A DNA stretch of 64,000 bases from Anaerococcus sp. Marseille-Q7828 (GCF_949769285.1 NZ_OX458331.1:1612001-1676000), one strand, 5' to 3'; shown: positions 37,199-48,143, numbered from the stretch's first letter. The notes: generated by a model not told the origin, from the sequence alone. Program-made: numbers and translations.

Positions 37199-37220
37199 GG
37201 GATTATCCCTTATTTTTTTC
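37196..37220 (+). terminator. Attenuating terminator between peptide and maturase
   Basis: TAAGGGATTATCCCTTA followed by seven T, starting in the peptide's stop codon. Partial read-through would give more peptide than enzyme. Confidence 0.75.
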
Positions 37221-37275
37221 TTTTAAAAACCTAGTATTTTAGTATAATACTATATATTAAACTTAAGGAGAATTT

Positions 37276-38661
37276 ATGATACACCAATATAAGGCCAAGG
37301 GCTTTAATATAGTTTTAGATACATATAGTGGTTCTGTTCATGCAGTTGATGATGTAACTTACCAAATTATTTCATTATACGAGGAGAACACAAAAGAAGA
37401 AATCAAAAATCTTTTATCTACATATAATCTATCTGATGATCAATTTGAAGAAGCATATGATGAGGTAAAGACATTAGAAGAAGAAGGAATGTTATTTACA
37501 ACAGATAACTTTGCTGACCTATCAATAGATGTCACAAAAAGACCTACTAATGTCAAAGCAATCTGTTTAAATGTGGCTCACACTTGCAACCTATCTTGCG
37601 AATATTGCTTTGCAAAGGGTGGCAAATACCATGGGCCTGATGCCATCATGACAGTGGAAACAGCAAAAGATGCTATAGACTTTTTAATAGAAAATTCTGG
37701 CAACCATTTTAACTTAGATGTAGATTTCTTCGGTGGTGAACCTCTAATGAACTGGGATGTTGTTACTCAAACTGTAGACTATGCCAGAAGTTTAGAAGAA
37801 AAATATAATAAACACTTCAACTTCACCTTAACTACCAATGGCATGCTTTTAGATGACGATAAAATTGACTATTTAAATGAAAATATGAAAAATGTAGTCC
37901 TATCTCTGGATGGTAGACGTGAGGTTCATGATGAATTCAGAAAAACTATAGGCGGTAAAGGTTCATTTGACACAGTAGTTCCAAAATTCCAAAACTTTGT
38001 CAAAAAACGTGGAGACAAAGAATACTATATGCGTGGGACTTTTACAGCAAATAATCTTGATTTTACCGAAGATATAAAAACATACTTAGACCTTGGTTTT
38101 AAGAGAACTTCTCTAGAACCAGTTGTAGGTAACTCTGAATCAGCATACGCCCTTAAAGAAGAAGATTTGCCAATTCTTTATGAAGAATATGAGAAATTAG
38201 CAGATATGATGATGGAAGCAATTGATAAGAACGATGAATTCATCTTCTACCACTATATGATTGACCTAGAAAATGGTCCATGTGCTCACAAAAGGCTATC
38301 AGGTTGTGGATCTGGAACAGAATATATGGCAGTAACCCCTAGTGGTGAATTATATCCTTGCCATCAATTTGTAGGAAATGAGGACTTTATTATAGGAAAT
38401 CTTAAAGAAAGTATACTAAGAGATGATTTAGTCAATCAGTTTAAAACCTGCAACTGTTACTCAAAAGAAGAATGCAAATCATGCTGGGCTAATATGTACT
38501 GTTCTGGCGGTTGTGCTGCAAATAACTTTAATGCCAATGGAGATATAAACCAAATTCACGAATATTCTTGTAAATTATTTAGAAAAAGAATTGAAATGGC
38601 CATTGCCATTAAGATTTATGAATATATGAAAGAAACTGACGAGGAAGAAGTCATAGCATAA
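37276..38661 (+). CDS. scfB: Radical SAM SCIFF maturase
   Basis: 461 aa. N-terminal peptide-recognition (RRE, PqqD-like) domain (about 1-85), radical SAM motif C104-NLS-C108-EY-C111, FFGGEP, and a C-terminal SPASM/twitch domain with many Cys (CGSGTEYMAVTPSGELYPC, CNCYSKEECKSCW, MYCSGGCAANNF, YSCKLF). It should bind two extra [4Fe-4S] clusters and form the thioether links in the SCIFF peptide. AAGGAG lies before the ATG. A TATAAT at about 37243 may be a second promoter. Confidence 0.95.
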   Translation: MIHQYKAKGFNIVLDTYSGSVHAVDDVTYQIISLYEENTKEEIKNLLSTYNLSDDQFEEAYDEVKTLEEEGMLFTTDNFADLSIDVTKRPTNVKAICLNVAHTCNLSCEYCFAKGGKYHGPDAIMTVETAKDAIDFLIENSGNHFNLDVDFFGGEPLMNWDVVTQTVDYARSLEEKYNKHFNFTLTTNGMLLDDDKIDYLNENMKNVVLSLDGRREVHDEFRKTIGGKGSFDTVVPKFQNFVKKRGDKEYYMRGTFTANNLDFTEDIKTYLDLGFKRTSLEPVVGNSESAYALKEEDLPILYEEYEKLADMMMEAIDKNDEFIFYHYMIDLENGPCAHKRLSGCGSGTEYMAVTPSGELYPCHQFVGNEDFIIGNLKESILRDDLVNQFKTCNCYSKEECKSCWANMYCSGGCAANNFNANGDINQIHEYSCKLFRKRIEMAIAIKIYEYMKETDEEEVIA

Positions 38662-38668
38662 TAACACT

Positions 38669-38712
38669 ACCCAATAATAGGCTGAATAAAGGTCTTATTA
38701 TTGGGTATTTTA
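38669..38712 (+). terminator. Terminator after the SCIFF maturase
   Basis: ACCCAATAATA...TATTATTGGGT with T-rich end. Confidence 0.75.
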
Positions 38713-38731
38713 TTATTATGGAGGATTAATA

Positions 38732-39253
38732 ATGACTGATGATAAAAAAAGAACCTTTGAAGCCGGAGACGGTGACAATGTTAAGGATCAGGTAAAAGAA
38801 ACTGGCGATAATATCAAAGAATCAATAGATAAGACTAGTGATAATATCAAAGAAGATTTTGAAGAAACTAGCAAAGAATTAAAAACTAACTTCAATAAGG
38901 CGAAAGATAATCTTGAAAAAGATTTCGACAAGGCTAAAAAAGAAGTAGAAGAAAACTTTGATGATGTAAAAAGTGATGTAGAGGAAGATTTTGAAAGAGT
39001 AAAAAATAAGGATAATAAAGATTCTTTTTCCTACAAAAAAGAAGAAGATCATAGCAGGGCTAATAGGAATAACAGAAGTAATAGCCCTAATCACAGAAGT
39101 CCTAGAGAAAGAAAAGCTGCTGAAGCAGAAAAACCATTTTATACAACATGGTGGTTCTGGGTACTTATAGTTATTCTATTATTCCTATTATGGAAATATG
39201 GATTTAATAAGTCTACAACAACAGCATATTTACAATCATACTTATTAGTTTAA
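38732..39253 (+). CDS. Tail-anchored LEA/apolipoprotein-like helical repeat protein
   Basis: 173 aa, family not recognised. Residues about 15-95 are a highly charged helix built of about 11-residue units (NIKESIDKTSD, NIKEDFEETSK, NLEKDFDKAKK, EVEENFDDVKS, DVEEDFERVKN), like LEA or apolipoprotein amphipathic helices. A basic Asn/Arg/Ser linker (about 105-128) leads to one C-terminal membrane helix (TTWWFWVLIVILLFLLW). No signal peptide, so the helix probably sits at the inner membrane face. GGAGG lies 7 nt upstream. Could be a stress or membrane-protecting protein. Confidence 0.7.
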   Translation: MTDDKKRTFEAGDGDNVKDQVKETGDNIKESIDKTSDNIKEDFEETSKELKTNFNKAKDNLEKDFDKAKKEVEENFDDVKSDVEEDFERVKNKDNKDSFSYKKEEDHSRANRNNRSNSPNHRSPRERKAAEAEKPFYTTWWFWVLIVILLFLLWKYGFNKSTTTAYLQSYLLV

Positions 39254-39871
39254 TCTATGTTCTGAGGTGATAGCCAAGGCTGTCACCTCTTTTACATTGG
39301 ATTTTTCTAAAACTTTCGCCATCTCTTTTACAGTATTGCCAGTGGTTATAAGATCATCTATTATTAAAACTGACTTACCTGACAAATCACCATCAAATTT
39401 AAAGGCTCCCTTTAGATTGTAAGACCTTTCGTCTTTAGAAAGTGTATGTTGGGCCTTGGTATTACGCTCTTTTGTAAAATTATCCAAATATGATGGATTA
39501 ATATCATCAATAAAATAATCACAAATCATTCTGATATGATCAAAGCCTCTATCATTTATAGTCTGTCTAGAACTTGGCGAAGGTAAAATATAATCAACAT
39601 CAAATAGTTTGTGGACTCTGCCATAATCATACAAAATGCTAGAAAATACCTTGCTAAGAGAGGTGTTCCTATTAAATTTATAGTCAGCGATTAGTTTTTT
39701 CATCGTCTCATTATAAAAATAAACTGCATGTGCCTGATAATTATCGATTTTGAATTGATTTGCAACATAATCCAGTTTTTTTAGGCAATCCTTACACAAG
39801 AAATGAGCAACTGCCTCATTAGATTTACAGATGTAGCATATATTTTTGTCAAGAAATAACCAATTAATCAT
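39245..39871 (-). CDS. comF: ComF-family phosphoribosyltransferase-like protein
   Basis: About 208 aa. Zinc-binding CYICKSN...CKDCL at the N-terminus and the PRPP loop VLIIDDLITTGNTV near the C-terminus, as in ComFC. In naturally competent bacteria it helps DNA uptake; elsewhere its role is unclear. The ATG at 39871 overlaps the recD2 end by 8 bp and has GGGGG about 9 nt upstream; ATGs further upstream (39892, 39880) are possible. Confidence 0.82.
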   Translation of the reverse strand: MINWLFLDKNICYICKSNEAVAHFLCKDCLKKLDYVANQFKIDNYQAHAVYFYNETMKKLIADYKFNRNTSLSKVFSSILYDYGRVHKLFDVDYILPSPSSRQTINDRGFDHIRMICDYFIDDINPSYLDNFTKERNTKAQHTLSKDERSYNLKGAFKFDGDLSGKSVLIIDDLITTGNTVKEMAKVLEKSNVKEVTALAITSEHRLN

Positions 39872-42020
39872 CAATGACATCCCCCATCTCATTTATCCAG
39901 TATGATAAATTAGTATACCTCTTATTGGAAGAATTATTATCAACCATTTTCTTTATTATCTTTTTATCTCCAACCAAAATAACAAGTTTTTTGGCACGAG
40001 TCACACCTGTATAGAACAAATTCCTAGTTAAAAGCATTGGAGCTACTTGCATCATAGGTATAATCACACAATCAAATTCGGAACCTTGGGACTTATGAAT
40101 TGTTATGGCATAAGATAAATCTAAATCTTTTATATCTTCTTTTTTGTATTTTACAAAAGAACCATCATAAAATACAACTTCTAAGTTCTCATACTCTCTA
40201 TCAATTTCTCTAACAAAACCAATGTCACCATTATAGACACCCTCAGTTTCATAGGTAGAATTTTCTGGTATAAGGTTATAGTTATTCCTAATCTGCATTA
40301 CCTTATCATTGACTTTGAAAATTTGCTTATTTATTTCTACTTTATCTTGTGATAAGTTGATAGCTTTTTGCATATTTTCATTTACATATGCTGATCCCCA
40401 TGGAGTTTTCTTGCTAGGGCAAAGTATTTGTATGTCCTTAACCTTATCTATGCCGTAAAACTTCGGAAGCCTATTATTTACTAGGTCAATCAAAACATCA
40501 TTAAAATTATTTCGGTTTGCCTCTACAAAAAAGAAATCCTTACCTTGCTCATTTAGTATTGGATACTCACCATTATTGATCCTATGGGCATTGATAACTA
40601 TATTGGATTCTCCTGCTTGCCTAAAGATCTTTTTAAGTCTTATGGTTTTTATATCAGTTTCTATGATATCTTTTAGTACGTTGCCAGGTCCAACTGATGG
40701 CAATTGGTCGCTATCCCCTACCAAAATTAAGGCTGTACTTGCTGATATAGCTGAAAGTAAGGTCTTCATTAGATAAATATCGACCATACTCATCTCATCC
40801 ACAATTATATAATCTTTTTCTATAGGATTTTCTTCATTGTATTCAGATATGACTTCATCTGGCCTTATTCCTATCATCCTATGTATTGTATAGGCCTCAT
40901 CATTAGTTGATTCCTGCATTCTCTTTGCAGCTCGTCCTGTTGGAGCTAATAGAGCATAGGAGAGATTATTAGACCTTAATATAGAGGTAATGGCCTTTAT
41001 TATAGTGGTTTTTCCTGTACCCGGACCTCCAGTAATTACTAAAAGCATATTTTTGAATGCTTCGTTTATGGCAAGTTTCTGTTCATCAGAAAATACAGAT
41101 AGATCTTCATCTATTGTCACATCAAAGGCATACGATGTTTTCTTTTTGTATGAAAGCTCCAAACCGACAGATTTCTCTGCCTTAAATAATGAGTTTTTAT
41201 AAATAAATTTATGTTCATTTATGAGTACATTATATAATTTGCCTTCTAGAACATCGTCATTTATTTCTTTTACTACTTCTTCTTTTTTAACTCTCAAAAG
41301 TTTACTAACATTATCTACTAGATAATCATATTTTAAGGCTGTATGTCCATTAAATTCAGATTCATAATTCAATATATAGGTAATCCCTGCAGATATCCTG
41401 AATTTAGAATTTGACTTCATCTGCATATTTTGACCAATAGTATCAGCCATTTTAAATCCGATTCCAGATATGTCTTCCATAAGTTGGTAGGGATTTGTCT
41501 TTATTATATCTATAGCATCATTACCATAAAGTTTGTAGATTTTCATAGACAGATTATATGATATATTTAAGCCTTGTAAAAATAGCATTGTATTTCTCGA
41601 ATCCCTAGATTCTTCTGAAGTCATCTTAATATCAGCTATTTTCTTTTTGCCAATACCTGGTATTTCTATGAGTTTATCGGGATCATTATAGACGATATCT
41701 ATTGACTTATCTTTAAATCTGTCGTAGATATCTGATGCTGTTTTTTTGCCTATGCCTTTAATATTTGCATTGGCCAAATAATTTATGATGCTGGCTTTCC
41801 CTGTTGGTTTTTTTAAATTTACAGAGTTAACAATAATTTGCTCTCCATATTTATCATGGTAGGTAAAATCGCCTTCGATTTCTAAGTTATCTCCAGGCTC
41901 AAAAAAAGGCATAGTACCCACACAAGTTATATCAGAATCAGAAGTTTCAACAACAATAATGTTGTAGCCATTTTCTTCATTTCTATAAATTATGTTTGTT
42001 ACTATGCCTTCTATTTTCAT
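39864..42020 (-). CDS. recD2: SF1B helicase RecD2
   Basis: 718 aa. N-terminal OB-like part, helix-hairpin-helix motifs (IKGIGKKTASDIY and IPGIGKKKIADI), Walker A GGPGTGKTT, DEMSMVD, GDSDQLPSVGPG, and final IHKSQGSEFD and TGVTRAKKLV. RecD-like enzyme working without RecBC, in DNA repair. It starts 1 bp after the murA stop. Confidence 0.93.
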   Translation of the reverse strand: MKIEGIVTNIIYRNEENGYNIIVVETSDSDITCVGTMPFFEPGDNLEIEGDFTYHDKYGEQIIVNSVNLKKPTGKASIINYLANANIKGIGKKTASDIYDRFKDKSIDIVYNDPDKLIEIPGIGKKKIADIKMTSEESRDSRNTMLFLQGLNISYNLSMKIYKLYGNDAIDIIKTNPYQLMEDISGIGFKMADTIGQNMQMKSNSKFRISAGITYILNYESEFNGHTALKYDYLVDNVSKLLRVKKEEVVKEINDDVLEGKLYNVLINEHKFIYKNSLFKAEKSVGLELSYKKKTSYAFDVTIDEDLSVFSDEQKLAINEAFKNMLLVITGGPGTGKTTIIKAITSILRSNNLSYALLAPTGRAAKRMQESTNDEAYTIHRMIGIRPDEVISEYNEENPIEKDYIIVDEMSMVDIYLMKTLLSAISASTALILVGDSDQLPSVGPGNVLKDIIETDIKTIRLKKIFRQAGESNIVINAHRINNGEYPILNEQGKDFFFVEANRNNFNDVLIDLVNNRLPKFYGIDKVKDIQILCPSKKTPWGSAYVNENMQKAINLSQDKVEINKQIFKVNDKVMQIRNNYNLIPENSTYETEGVYNGDIGFVREIDREYENLEVVFYDGSFVKYKKEDIKDLDLSYAITIHKSQGSEFDCVIIPMMQVAPMLLTRNLFYTGVTRAKKLVILVGDKKIIKKMVDNNSSNKRYTNLSYWINEMGDVIDD

Positions 42021-43298
42021 TTAATCTATTGTTACTCTCTTAATATCTCCACCAAGCTTAGTAAATTTTTCAACTAGCTTGCTATAGCCCCTATCTATAT
42101 GATAGATGTCAGATATCTTTGTTTGTCCACTTGCAGTAAGACCTGCCATAACAAGGGCAGCACCAGCTCTTAAATCAGTTGCTTTTACATCAGCACCGTG
42201 GAGTTTGTCTACTCCAACTATAGTAGCTCTATTGCCACTTGTTGCGATAGCAGCACCCATTTTATTTAATTGCTCTACATGCATGAATCTATTTTCAAAA
42301 ACAGTTTCTTGAATTTTACTTTCACCATCACAGACTGTCATTAAAGCCATAAATTGTGCTTGGGCATCTGTTGGAAATCCTGGGTATGGTAGGGTTTGTA
42401 TATTTGTTGGTTTAAGCTTTTGATTTGCAGAAACCTTAATAATATCTTCTTCTTCGATTTCTTCTACGCTAGCACCCATTTCAATAAGCTTTGCTATAAC
42501 TGGTCTAATGTGTGAGCCAATCACATTTTTGATTGTCACATCACCCTTGGTCATAACAGCTGCTAACATATAGCTTGCCGCTTCAATCCTATCTGGAATT
42601 ATGGTATGACGTGTACCAGTAAGTTTCTCAACACCATCTACTACTATAGTTGATGTACCAGCCCCCTTAATCTTTGCCCCCATTTTTGATAGGAAAGATG
42701 CAAGGTCTACAATTTCTGGTTCTTTAGCAGCATTTTCTATGATAGTTTCGCCCTTAGCAAGGGTAGCTGCCATCATTATATTTTGTGTTGCACCAACAGA
42801 TGGGAAGTCTAGGTATATTTCATTACCTATAAGTTCACCCTTGGTAGTTATTGATATGGCTTCATCATTTACAAGCGCCTCTGCTCCTAAAGCTTCAAAT
42901 CCCTTTAGATGAAGATCTATAGGTCTAGCACCTATATTACATCCTCCAGGAGCCTTAGTGTGTGCTTCTTTAAATCTTGATAATAATGGACCCATAACTA
43001 CAAATGAGGCTCTCATCTTATCCATAAGTTCAAAAGGAGTTTCACAAGTATTTATACCAGATGAATCTATTCTTAAGGATTCATCTCCTATATATTCCAC
43101 CTTACTGCCAAGATGTCTTAATACTTCAATCATTATCTCAACATCTTTAAGATCAGGTACACCATCTAGAATTATTTCTTCAGTACCCAAAACACAAGCA
43201 GCAAGTATTGGTAGAGCAGAATTCTTGGCTCCTGAGATAATAACTTCTCCTCTTAATGGTCCGCCACCGTTTATAAGTAAAATTTCTTTCTTATCCAT
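42021..43298 (-). CDS. murA: UDP-N-acetylglucosamine 1-carboxyvinyltransferase MurA
   Basis: 425 aa. It has SGAKNSALPILAA, KAPGGCNIGARPIDLHLKG with the catalytic Cys (fosfomycin target), and PYPGFPTDAQAQFMAL. First committed step of peptidoglycan synthesis. Confidence 0.96.
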   Translation of the reverse strand: MDKKEILLINGGGPLRGEVIISGAKNSALPILAACVLGTEEIILDGVPDLKDVEIMIEVLRHLGSKVEYIGDESLRIDSSGINTCETPFELMDKMRASFVVMGPLLSRFKEAHTKAPGGCNIGARPIDLHLKGFEALGAEALVNDEAISITTKGELIGNEIYLDFPSVGATQNIMMAATLAKGETIIENAAKEPEIVDLASFLSKMGAKIKGAGTSTIVVDGVEKLTGTRHTIIPDRIEAASYMLAAVMTKGDVTIKNVIGSHIRPVIAKLIEMGASVEEIEEEDIIKVSANQKLKPTNIQTLPYPGFPTDAQAQFMALMTVCDGESKIQETVFENRFMHVEQLNKMGAAIATSGNRATIVGVDKLHGADVKATDLRAGAALVMAGLTASGQTKISDIYHIDRGYSKLVEKFTKLGGDIKRVTID

Positions 43299-43309
43299 TT
43301 ATATTTCCT

Positions 43310-43942
43310 TTATTTTGTACCAAATAGTCTATCTCCTGCATCACCAAGGCCAGGTACAATGTAACTATTTTCATTTAATCCCTCATCAAGTTGCGCAACT
43401 GTGATTTCAACATCAGGATGAGCTTCTCTTAGTTTTTCGATTCCTTCTGGAGCCGCTATAATGCTTAGTAATCTTATACTATTGCAACCTTTAGCTTTTA
43501 AATTGTCTATTGCATCACAAGCTGAACCACCTGTTGCAAGCATTGGGTCAATGACAATAATGTCTCTTTTTTCAACATCTAATGGCAATTTAGAATAGTA
43601 TTCAACTGGCATTAGGGTCTCTTCATCCCTATACATACCTATGTGTCCAATTTTGGCTGCAGGAAAGACCTCCAAAACACCATCAACCATGCCAAGACCA
43701 GCCCTTAAGATTGGTACTATGCCAAGTTTTTTGCCAGATAGCTTGTAACCAGTTGTTTTAGCTATTGGTGTTTCAACTTCGTATTCTTCAAGCTCTAAAT
43801 CTTTTGTAGCCTCATATGCTAGAATCATAGCTATCTCTTTTATGATAGATCTGAATTCGTTTGATCCTGTATTTATATCCCTAAGAATAGATATCTTGTG
43901 TTTAATTACCGGATGGTCCAAAATTTTTACATGTTCTTGCAT
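43310..43942 (-). CDS. upp: Uracil phosphoribosyltransferase
   Basis: 210 aa. [13 protein letters not shown], the PRPP loop [11 protein letters not shown] and the C-terminal [16 protein letters not shown]. Salvages uracil to UMP. Eleven bp from murA. Confidence 0.96.
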   Translation of the reverse strand: MQEHVKILDHPVIKHKISILRDINTGSNEFRSIIKEIAMILAYEATKDLELEEYEVETPIAKTTGYKLSGKKLGIVPILRAGLGMVDGVLEVFPAAKIGHIGMYRDEETLMPVEYYSKLPLDVEKRDIIVIDPMLATGGSACDAIDNLKAKGCNSIRLLSIIAAPEGIEKLREAHPDVEITVAQLDEGLNENSYIVPGLGDAGDRLFGTK

Positions 43943-43951
43943 TCATTTCTC

Positions 43952-44989
43952 CTATACATAGTTTACATTAAAAGATGCTGACTTCTTCATTCTATTCATT
44001 ATACTCTTACCCAAGCCTTCTTCACTTACACCCTCAGCTAAGATTAAATCAACATTTTCATCATCCATCATCCTAAGTGATGTAAATAAAACATGGGACA
44101 TATAGTTAAGTTCTTCTCTGTTACCAAGACTTATAAGCTTAAAATCTTTAAACTTACTTATTTGGTCTTCAAATATTAGTACTCCTACCTTCTTACCTTT
44201 TTCCTTTTCATCTATAGCCTTTTTGAGTATTTCATCAGAGGCTTTTTCCCCTACAAAAATTTCCATCCTTGCCTTTGGAGCATAGTGAGTGTATTTTTGA
44301 CCAGGGGATTTTGGTGTTTTTTTGCTATCAACTATAGAATCATCAAGTCTTACATTTGGCAAGATTTCCTTAATATATTCATAAGTATAAAAGCCTGGTC
44401 TAAGTATGGTTGGTACTTCTTCGCTGAGGTCTATTACTGTTGATTCAATACCTATATCACAAGATCCACCATCAATAATAAGTGGAATCCTTCCTTTTAG
44501 GTCTTGGTATACATCAATGGCCCTAGTTGGTGATGGCTTGCCTGATAAGTTTGCACTAGGAGCTGCAATTGGAGTATTTGCCGCACTTATTAAGGCAAGA
44601 GCTATCTCATCTTTAGGATACCTTATTGCAACGGTGTCTAGGCCTGCTGTGACGGCACTAGGGACCTTATCTGATTTTTTAAATATAATAGTAAGAGGTC
44701 CCGGCCAGCAACTTTTCATTAATTTTTTACTTTCTTCGTTTATATTATCAGTTAAATTATATAACATAGATATATTAGAAATATGTAAAATTAGTGGGTT
44801 GTCACTTGGTCTTCCCTTGGCTTCAAATATATGCTTGCACGCATCTTCGTTTAAGCCATCGGCACCAAGGCCATAAACAGTTTCAGTAGGAAAGGCTACT
44901 AGGGAGCCTTCCTTTATGATTTTTCCTGCATTTTCTATAATTTTTTTATTAATATTATTTCGATCTATTTTAGAAATCGTCGTATTCAT
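43952..44989 (-). CDS. L-threonylcarbamoyladenylate synthase (Sua5 type)
   Basis: 345 aa. YrdC domain with LVAFPTETVYGLGAD, KGRPSDNPLILHI and PIAAPSANLSGKPSPT, plus a C-terminal Sua5 domain (about 215-345, SPGQKYTHYAPKA). It makes the t6A precursor for tRNAs reading ANN codons. Start overlaps the CDF gene by 20 bp. Confidence 0.93.
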   Translation of the reverse strand: MNTTISKIDRNNINKKIIENAGKIIKEGSLVAFPTETVYGLGADGLNEDACKHIFEAKGRPSDNPLILHISNISMLYNLTDNINEESKKLMKSCWPGPLTIIFKKSDKVPSAVTAGLDTVAIRYPKDEIALALISAANTPIAAPSANLSGKPSPTRAIDVYQDLKGRIPLIIDGGSCDIGIESTVIDLSEEVPTILRPGFYTYEYIKEILPNVRLDDSIVDSKKTPKSPGQKYTHYAPKARMEIFVGEKASDEILKKAIDEKEKGKKVGVLIFEDQISKFKDFKLISLGNREELNYMSHVLFTSLRMMDDENVDLILAEGVSEEGLGKSIMNRMKKSASFNVNYV

Positions 44990-45974
44990 TTATTGCCTGT
45001 TTTTCTAATTGTTCAATTTCTCTTTTCAAATTATCATTAAGTATTAGGGAATATGTTGGATCTAAATGTACATTTAGTCTAATTCCTGTTTCTTTTTCTA
45101 CTTCTTTTTGAATGTCAGTTATTAATTGATGGGCTGCTAAAAGTGATATATTTTGTGCTATTTCAACATCAACAGTTCCATCCATATGTCCTTTGCCGTA
45201 ATCGTGTATTTCTAATCCATGATAACCAATTATAAAATGATTATCCATCAACAAATCCCCAAGCTTTTTCTCAACTACTGGGCTAAGCCTTTGGCCTAGT
45301 AGATAGTTCATGGTGTCTCTAAACATATTAAAACCTGGCATAAATACTGCACCAGATAGAATAACACCTGCTAAGGCATCCAGGTTAAAGTTTATATATT
45401 TTTGTAGGTACAAAGATATAATTATGGCAAGAGTTGATAGTATGTCATTTCTTGAATCTATCATAACCCCTAAATTTAGTTCAGAGTCAAGATTTCTATA
45501 TAATCTTCTATTTAGAAAATAAATATAGATTTTGGCAAGTATACTTATGACTAGTACTCCCATTGTTAGATAGTTAATTGATACTATATTATCTTCCTTA
45601 AATTTTCCCAAGGAATTTATAAGCAAGGAAAATCCAACATACATTATCAATATACTAACTAGCAAAGTAATTAACGCTTCTCCCCTACCATATCCGTGAG
45701 GGTGTTCTTTATCTGCAGGTTTCCTACTTATTTTAGCACCCACAAAGGCCATTATAGCTACAATAGTATCAGACAGGTTGTTAAATCCATCATTAATTAT
45801 AGCAGCAGAGTTTACTATCACTCCTACTATTAATTTACCTGCACTAAGCAAGATATTTATTACAATTGATATTATAGATGAAAGGGATATTAAAGCCAAT
45901 CTAGTGTGAGGATTATTCTCATTCTTATAATCATCTACAAATTTACTAGCTAATAAATTAAACAATTTATTCAC
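44970..45974 (-). CDS. Cation diffusion facilitator (CDF) metal transporter
   Basis: 334 aa. Six predicted helices, [19 protein letters not shown] and [11 protein letters not shown] with the paired Asp/Asn metal residues, and a cytoplasmic C-terminal domain (about 235-315). Exports Zn, Mn or Fe; the N-D..D-D type hints at Mn/Fe but is not decisive. Overlaps prfA by 8 bp. Confidence 0.85.
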   Translation of the reverse strand: MNKLFNLLASKFVDDYKNENNPHTRLALISLSSIISIVINILLSAGKLIVGVIVNSAAIINDGFNNLSDTIVAIMAFVGAKISRKPADKEHPHGYGRGEALITLLVSILIMYVGFSLLINSLGKFKEDNIVSINYLTMGVLVISILAKIYIYFLNRRLYRNLDSELNLGVMIDSRNDILSTLAIIISLYLQKYINFNLDALAGVILSGAVFMPGFNMFRDTMNYLLGQRLSPVVEKKLGDLLMDNHFIIGYHGLEIHDYGKGHMDGTVDVEIAQNISLLAAHQLITDIQKEVEKETGIRLNVHLDPTYSLILNDNLKREIEQLEKQAINEYDDF

Positions 45975-47037
45975 CTATGTGTTCTAGTTTTCTAGTTTGA
46001 TCTTCAGTTGTTAGTGCTTCAATCATTTCTTCAATATTGCCATTTAAAAAGTCTTCTAGTTGGTAGATGGTTTTATTGATTCTATGATCTGTAATCCTAC
46101 CTTGAGGGAAGTTGTAGGTCCTAATTCTTTCAGACCTATCACCAGTTCCGACTTGGGATTTTCTGTTATCTGCAATTTCTTTGTTTCTCTTTTCCTCTTC
46201 TATCTCATAAAGGCGAGCTCTCAAAACTCTCATTGCTTTTTCTTTATTTTTAATCTGACTTTTCTCATCTTGACAGGTTACAACAAGACCTGTTGGTTCG
46301 TGAGTAAGTCTTACAGCAGAGTCTGTTGTATTTACAGATTGCCCACCATTACCAGAAGATCTATAAACATCTACTCTTATATCGTTTGGGTCAAGTTTTA
46401 TATCAACTTCATCAACTTCTGGCATTACTGCTACTGTTGCTGTAGATGTATGGATCCTACCACCAGATTCTGTTTCTGGAACACGTTGAACCCTGTGAAC
46501 TCCAGACTCATATTTTAGTTTTGAGTAGGCACCTTCACCCTTTACAACAAAGGTAGCTTCTTTGATGCCCCCTACTCCCTGGGTAGTAACTTCTATTTCT
46601 TCTGTCTTAAAGCCTGCTTTATCAGCATACATATTGTACATTCTATACAAATCGCCTGCAAAAAGTCCGGCTTCATCTCCACCAGCTCCTGGTCTAATCT
46701 CTACGATTACGTCTTTTGTATCGTTAGGATCCTTAGGAATTAGTAGAATTTTCATTTCTTCGTTATAAACTTCAAGATTTTTCTTTTCTTCGTTGATTTG
46801 CTCTTTTAGCATTTCAACCATTTCTTCATCATTGGTTTCTTCTAACAATTCTTGGTTTTCTTCTATAGTTGCTTCAGAGTTTAGGATATCCTCGTATTTT
46901 TCAACCACTGGTTTAAGTGAATTGTATTCTCTAGATATCTTTGTGTATTTTTCAATGTCAGAAATAATTACAGGGTCTGCAAGTTTTAACTCCAAATCCT
47001 TAAAATTTTCTCTAATATGATCTAAATTTTCGAACAT
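45967..47037 (-). CDS. prfA: Peptide chain release factor 1
   Basis: 356 aa. GGQ motif in [21 protein letters not shown], upstream RPGAGGDEA and the PxT-type domain; [20 protein letters not shown]. Ends translation at UAA/UAG. 2 bp after prmC, which methylates its GGQ Gln. Confidence 0.95.
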   Translation of the reverse strand: MFENLDHIRENFKDLELKLADPVIISDIEKYTKISREYNSLKPVVEKYEDILNSEATIEENQELLEETNDEEMVEMLKEQINEEKKNLEVYNEEMKILLIPKDPNDTKDVIVEIRPGAGGDEAGLFAGDLYRMYNMYADKAGFKTEEIEVTTQGVGGIKEATFVVKGEGAYSKLKYESGVHRVQRVPETESGGRIHTSTATVAVMPEVDEVDIKLDPNDIRVDVYRSSGNGGQSVNTTDSAVRLTHEPTGLVVTCQDEKSQIKNKEKAMRVLRARLYEIEEEKRNKEIADNRKSQVGTGDRSERIRTYNFPQGRITDHRINKTIYQLEDFLNGNIEEMIEALTTEDQTRKLEHIGE

Positions 47038-47039
47038 AG

Positions 47040-47834
47040 TTATCCTTTCTGGGCAATGATAAACCTATCAAACCCATTAAAATCTTTCAAATTAATTATA
47101 TTTTTAAAATCAGATTTGACCAATAGTTCATTGATTGGATCCTTTTGATCATATCCAATTTCAAAAATTAGATGCCCTTGATCATTTAAATAATCATTAG
47201 CTTGGTCAATAATCTTTTTATAGAAATACAGACCATCTTTTCCACCATACAAGGCTAGTTTTGGTTCATGGTATAGCTTTTTGTCCAAGGCAAGATAATC
47301 TTTCTCGTTAATATAGGGAGGATTTGAAACTATAATGTCAAATTTATCGCTGATATTATCAAACAAATCACTTTTTATAAAATTAACGTTAGTAAGGTTC
47401 AAATTATTTTTATTCTCATTGCAAAGACTTAGTGCTTCATCACTAATATCTACTCCCAGTACCTGAGATTGAGGCAAATTTTTACTTAAACTAAGGCTTA
47501 TGGCTCCAGAGCCTGCCCCTATGTCCAAGATCTTATCTTTTTTAAAATCAGATTTTATTATATAGTCGACTATAATCTCAGTTTCAAACCTAGGTATGAG
47601 CGCTCTTTTGTCAACTATTAAACTTATATTTAAAAACTCCCAATATCCTAGGGCATATTGCAATGGGATTCCATTATTTAGATCTTCTTCTATGGATAAA
47701 ATTTTTTCTTCTATATCGCTTGTTAATTCTTCATGTGAATTTAAATATAAATATGATTTTGACTTATCCATTAGATATGATAATCCTATTATTAAATCAT
47801 CATTTGCCTTATTTATAATATCTTTTACTTTCAT
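47040..47834 (-). CDS. prmC: Release factor glutamine methyltransferase
   Basis: 264 aa. [26 protein letters not shown] and the NPPY motif in [13 protein letters not shown]. Modifies the GGQ glutamine of RF1/RF2; paired with prfA. Confidence 0.94.
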   Translation of the reverse strand: MKVKDIINKANDDLIIGLSYLMDKSKSYLYLNSHEELTSDIEEKILSIEEDLNNGIPLQYALGYWEFLNISLIVDKRALIPRFETEIIVDYIIKSDFKKDKILDIGAGSGAISLSLSKNLPQSQVLGVDISDEALSLCNENKNNLNLTNVNFIKSDLFDNISDKFDIIVSNPPYINEKDYLALDKKLYHEPKLALYGGKDGLYFYKKIIDQANDYLNDQGHLIFEIGYDQKDPINELLVKSDFKNIINLKDFNGFDRFIIAQKG

Positions 47835-47870
47835 TATGCATACAAAAATAAGGTTAGTTTCCTAACCTTA

Positions 47871-48074
47871 TTATTTTCTACCGTATCTTCTGTTAAATTT
47901 CTCTACATTACCACCACGTTCAGCTGTTCTTTGTTTACCTGAGTAGAATGGATGGCAATTGCTGCAAACTTCTACTTTTATTTCTTCTTCTGTAGATCCA
48001 ACAGTAAATTCATTACCGCAAGAAATACATGTTACCTTAGCTTCGTGGTATTCTGGATGTAAGTCTTTTTTCAT
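47871..48074 (-). CDS. rpmE: 50S ribosomal protein L31
   Basis: 67 aa. [16 protein letters not shown] with zinc ligands CISC and CSNC and HPFYSGKQR. The ATG at 48074 follows GAGGTG; the longer frame lacks a ribosome site of its own. The zinc-binding (C+) form. Confidence 0.95.
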   Translation of the reverse strand: MKKDLHPEYHEAKVTCISCGNEFTVGSTEEEIKVEVCSNCHPFYSGKQRTAERGGNVEKFNRRYGRK

Positions 48075-48143
48075 ATAAACACCTCTATCTTCTTCATTCA
48101 ATAAGCATTTAAGATTATACCATGTCTAAAGCTTATAATCAAG

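Noticed and set aside
44406..44876. 156-codon frame antisense to the Sua5-type gene
   Set aside because: Antisense shadow, no translation signal.
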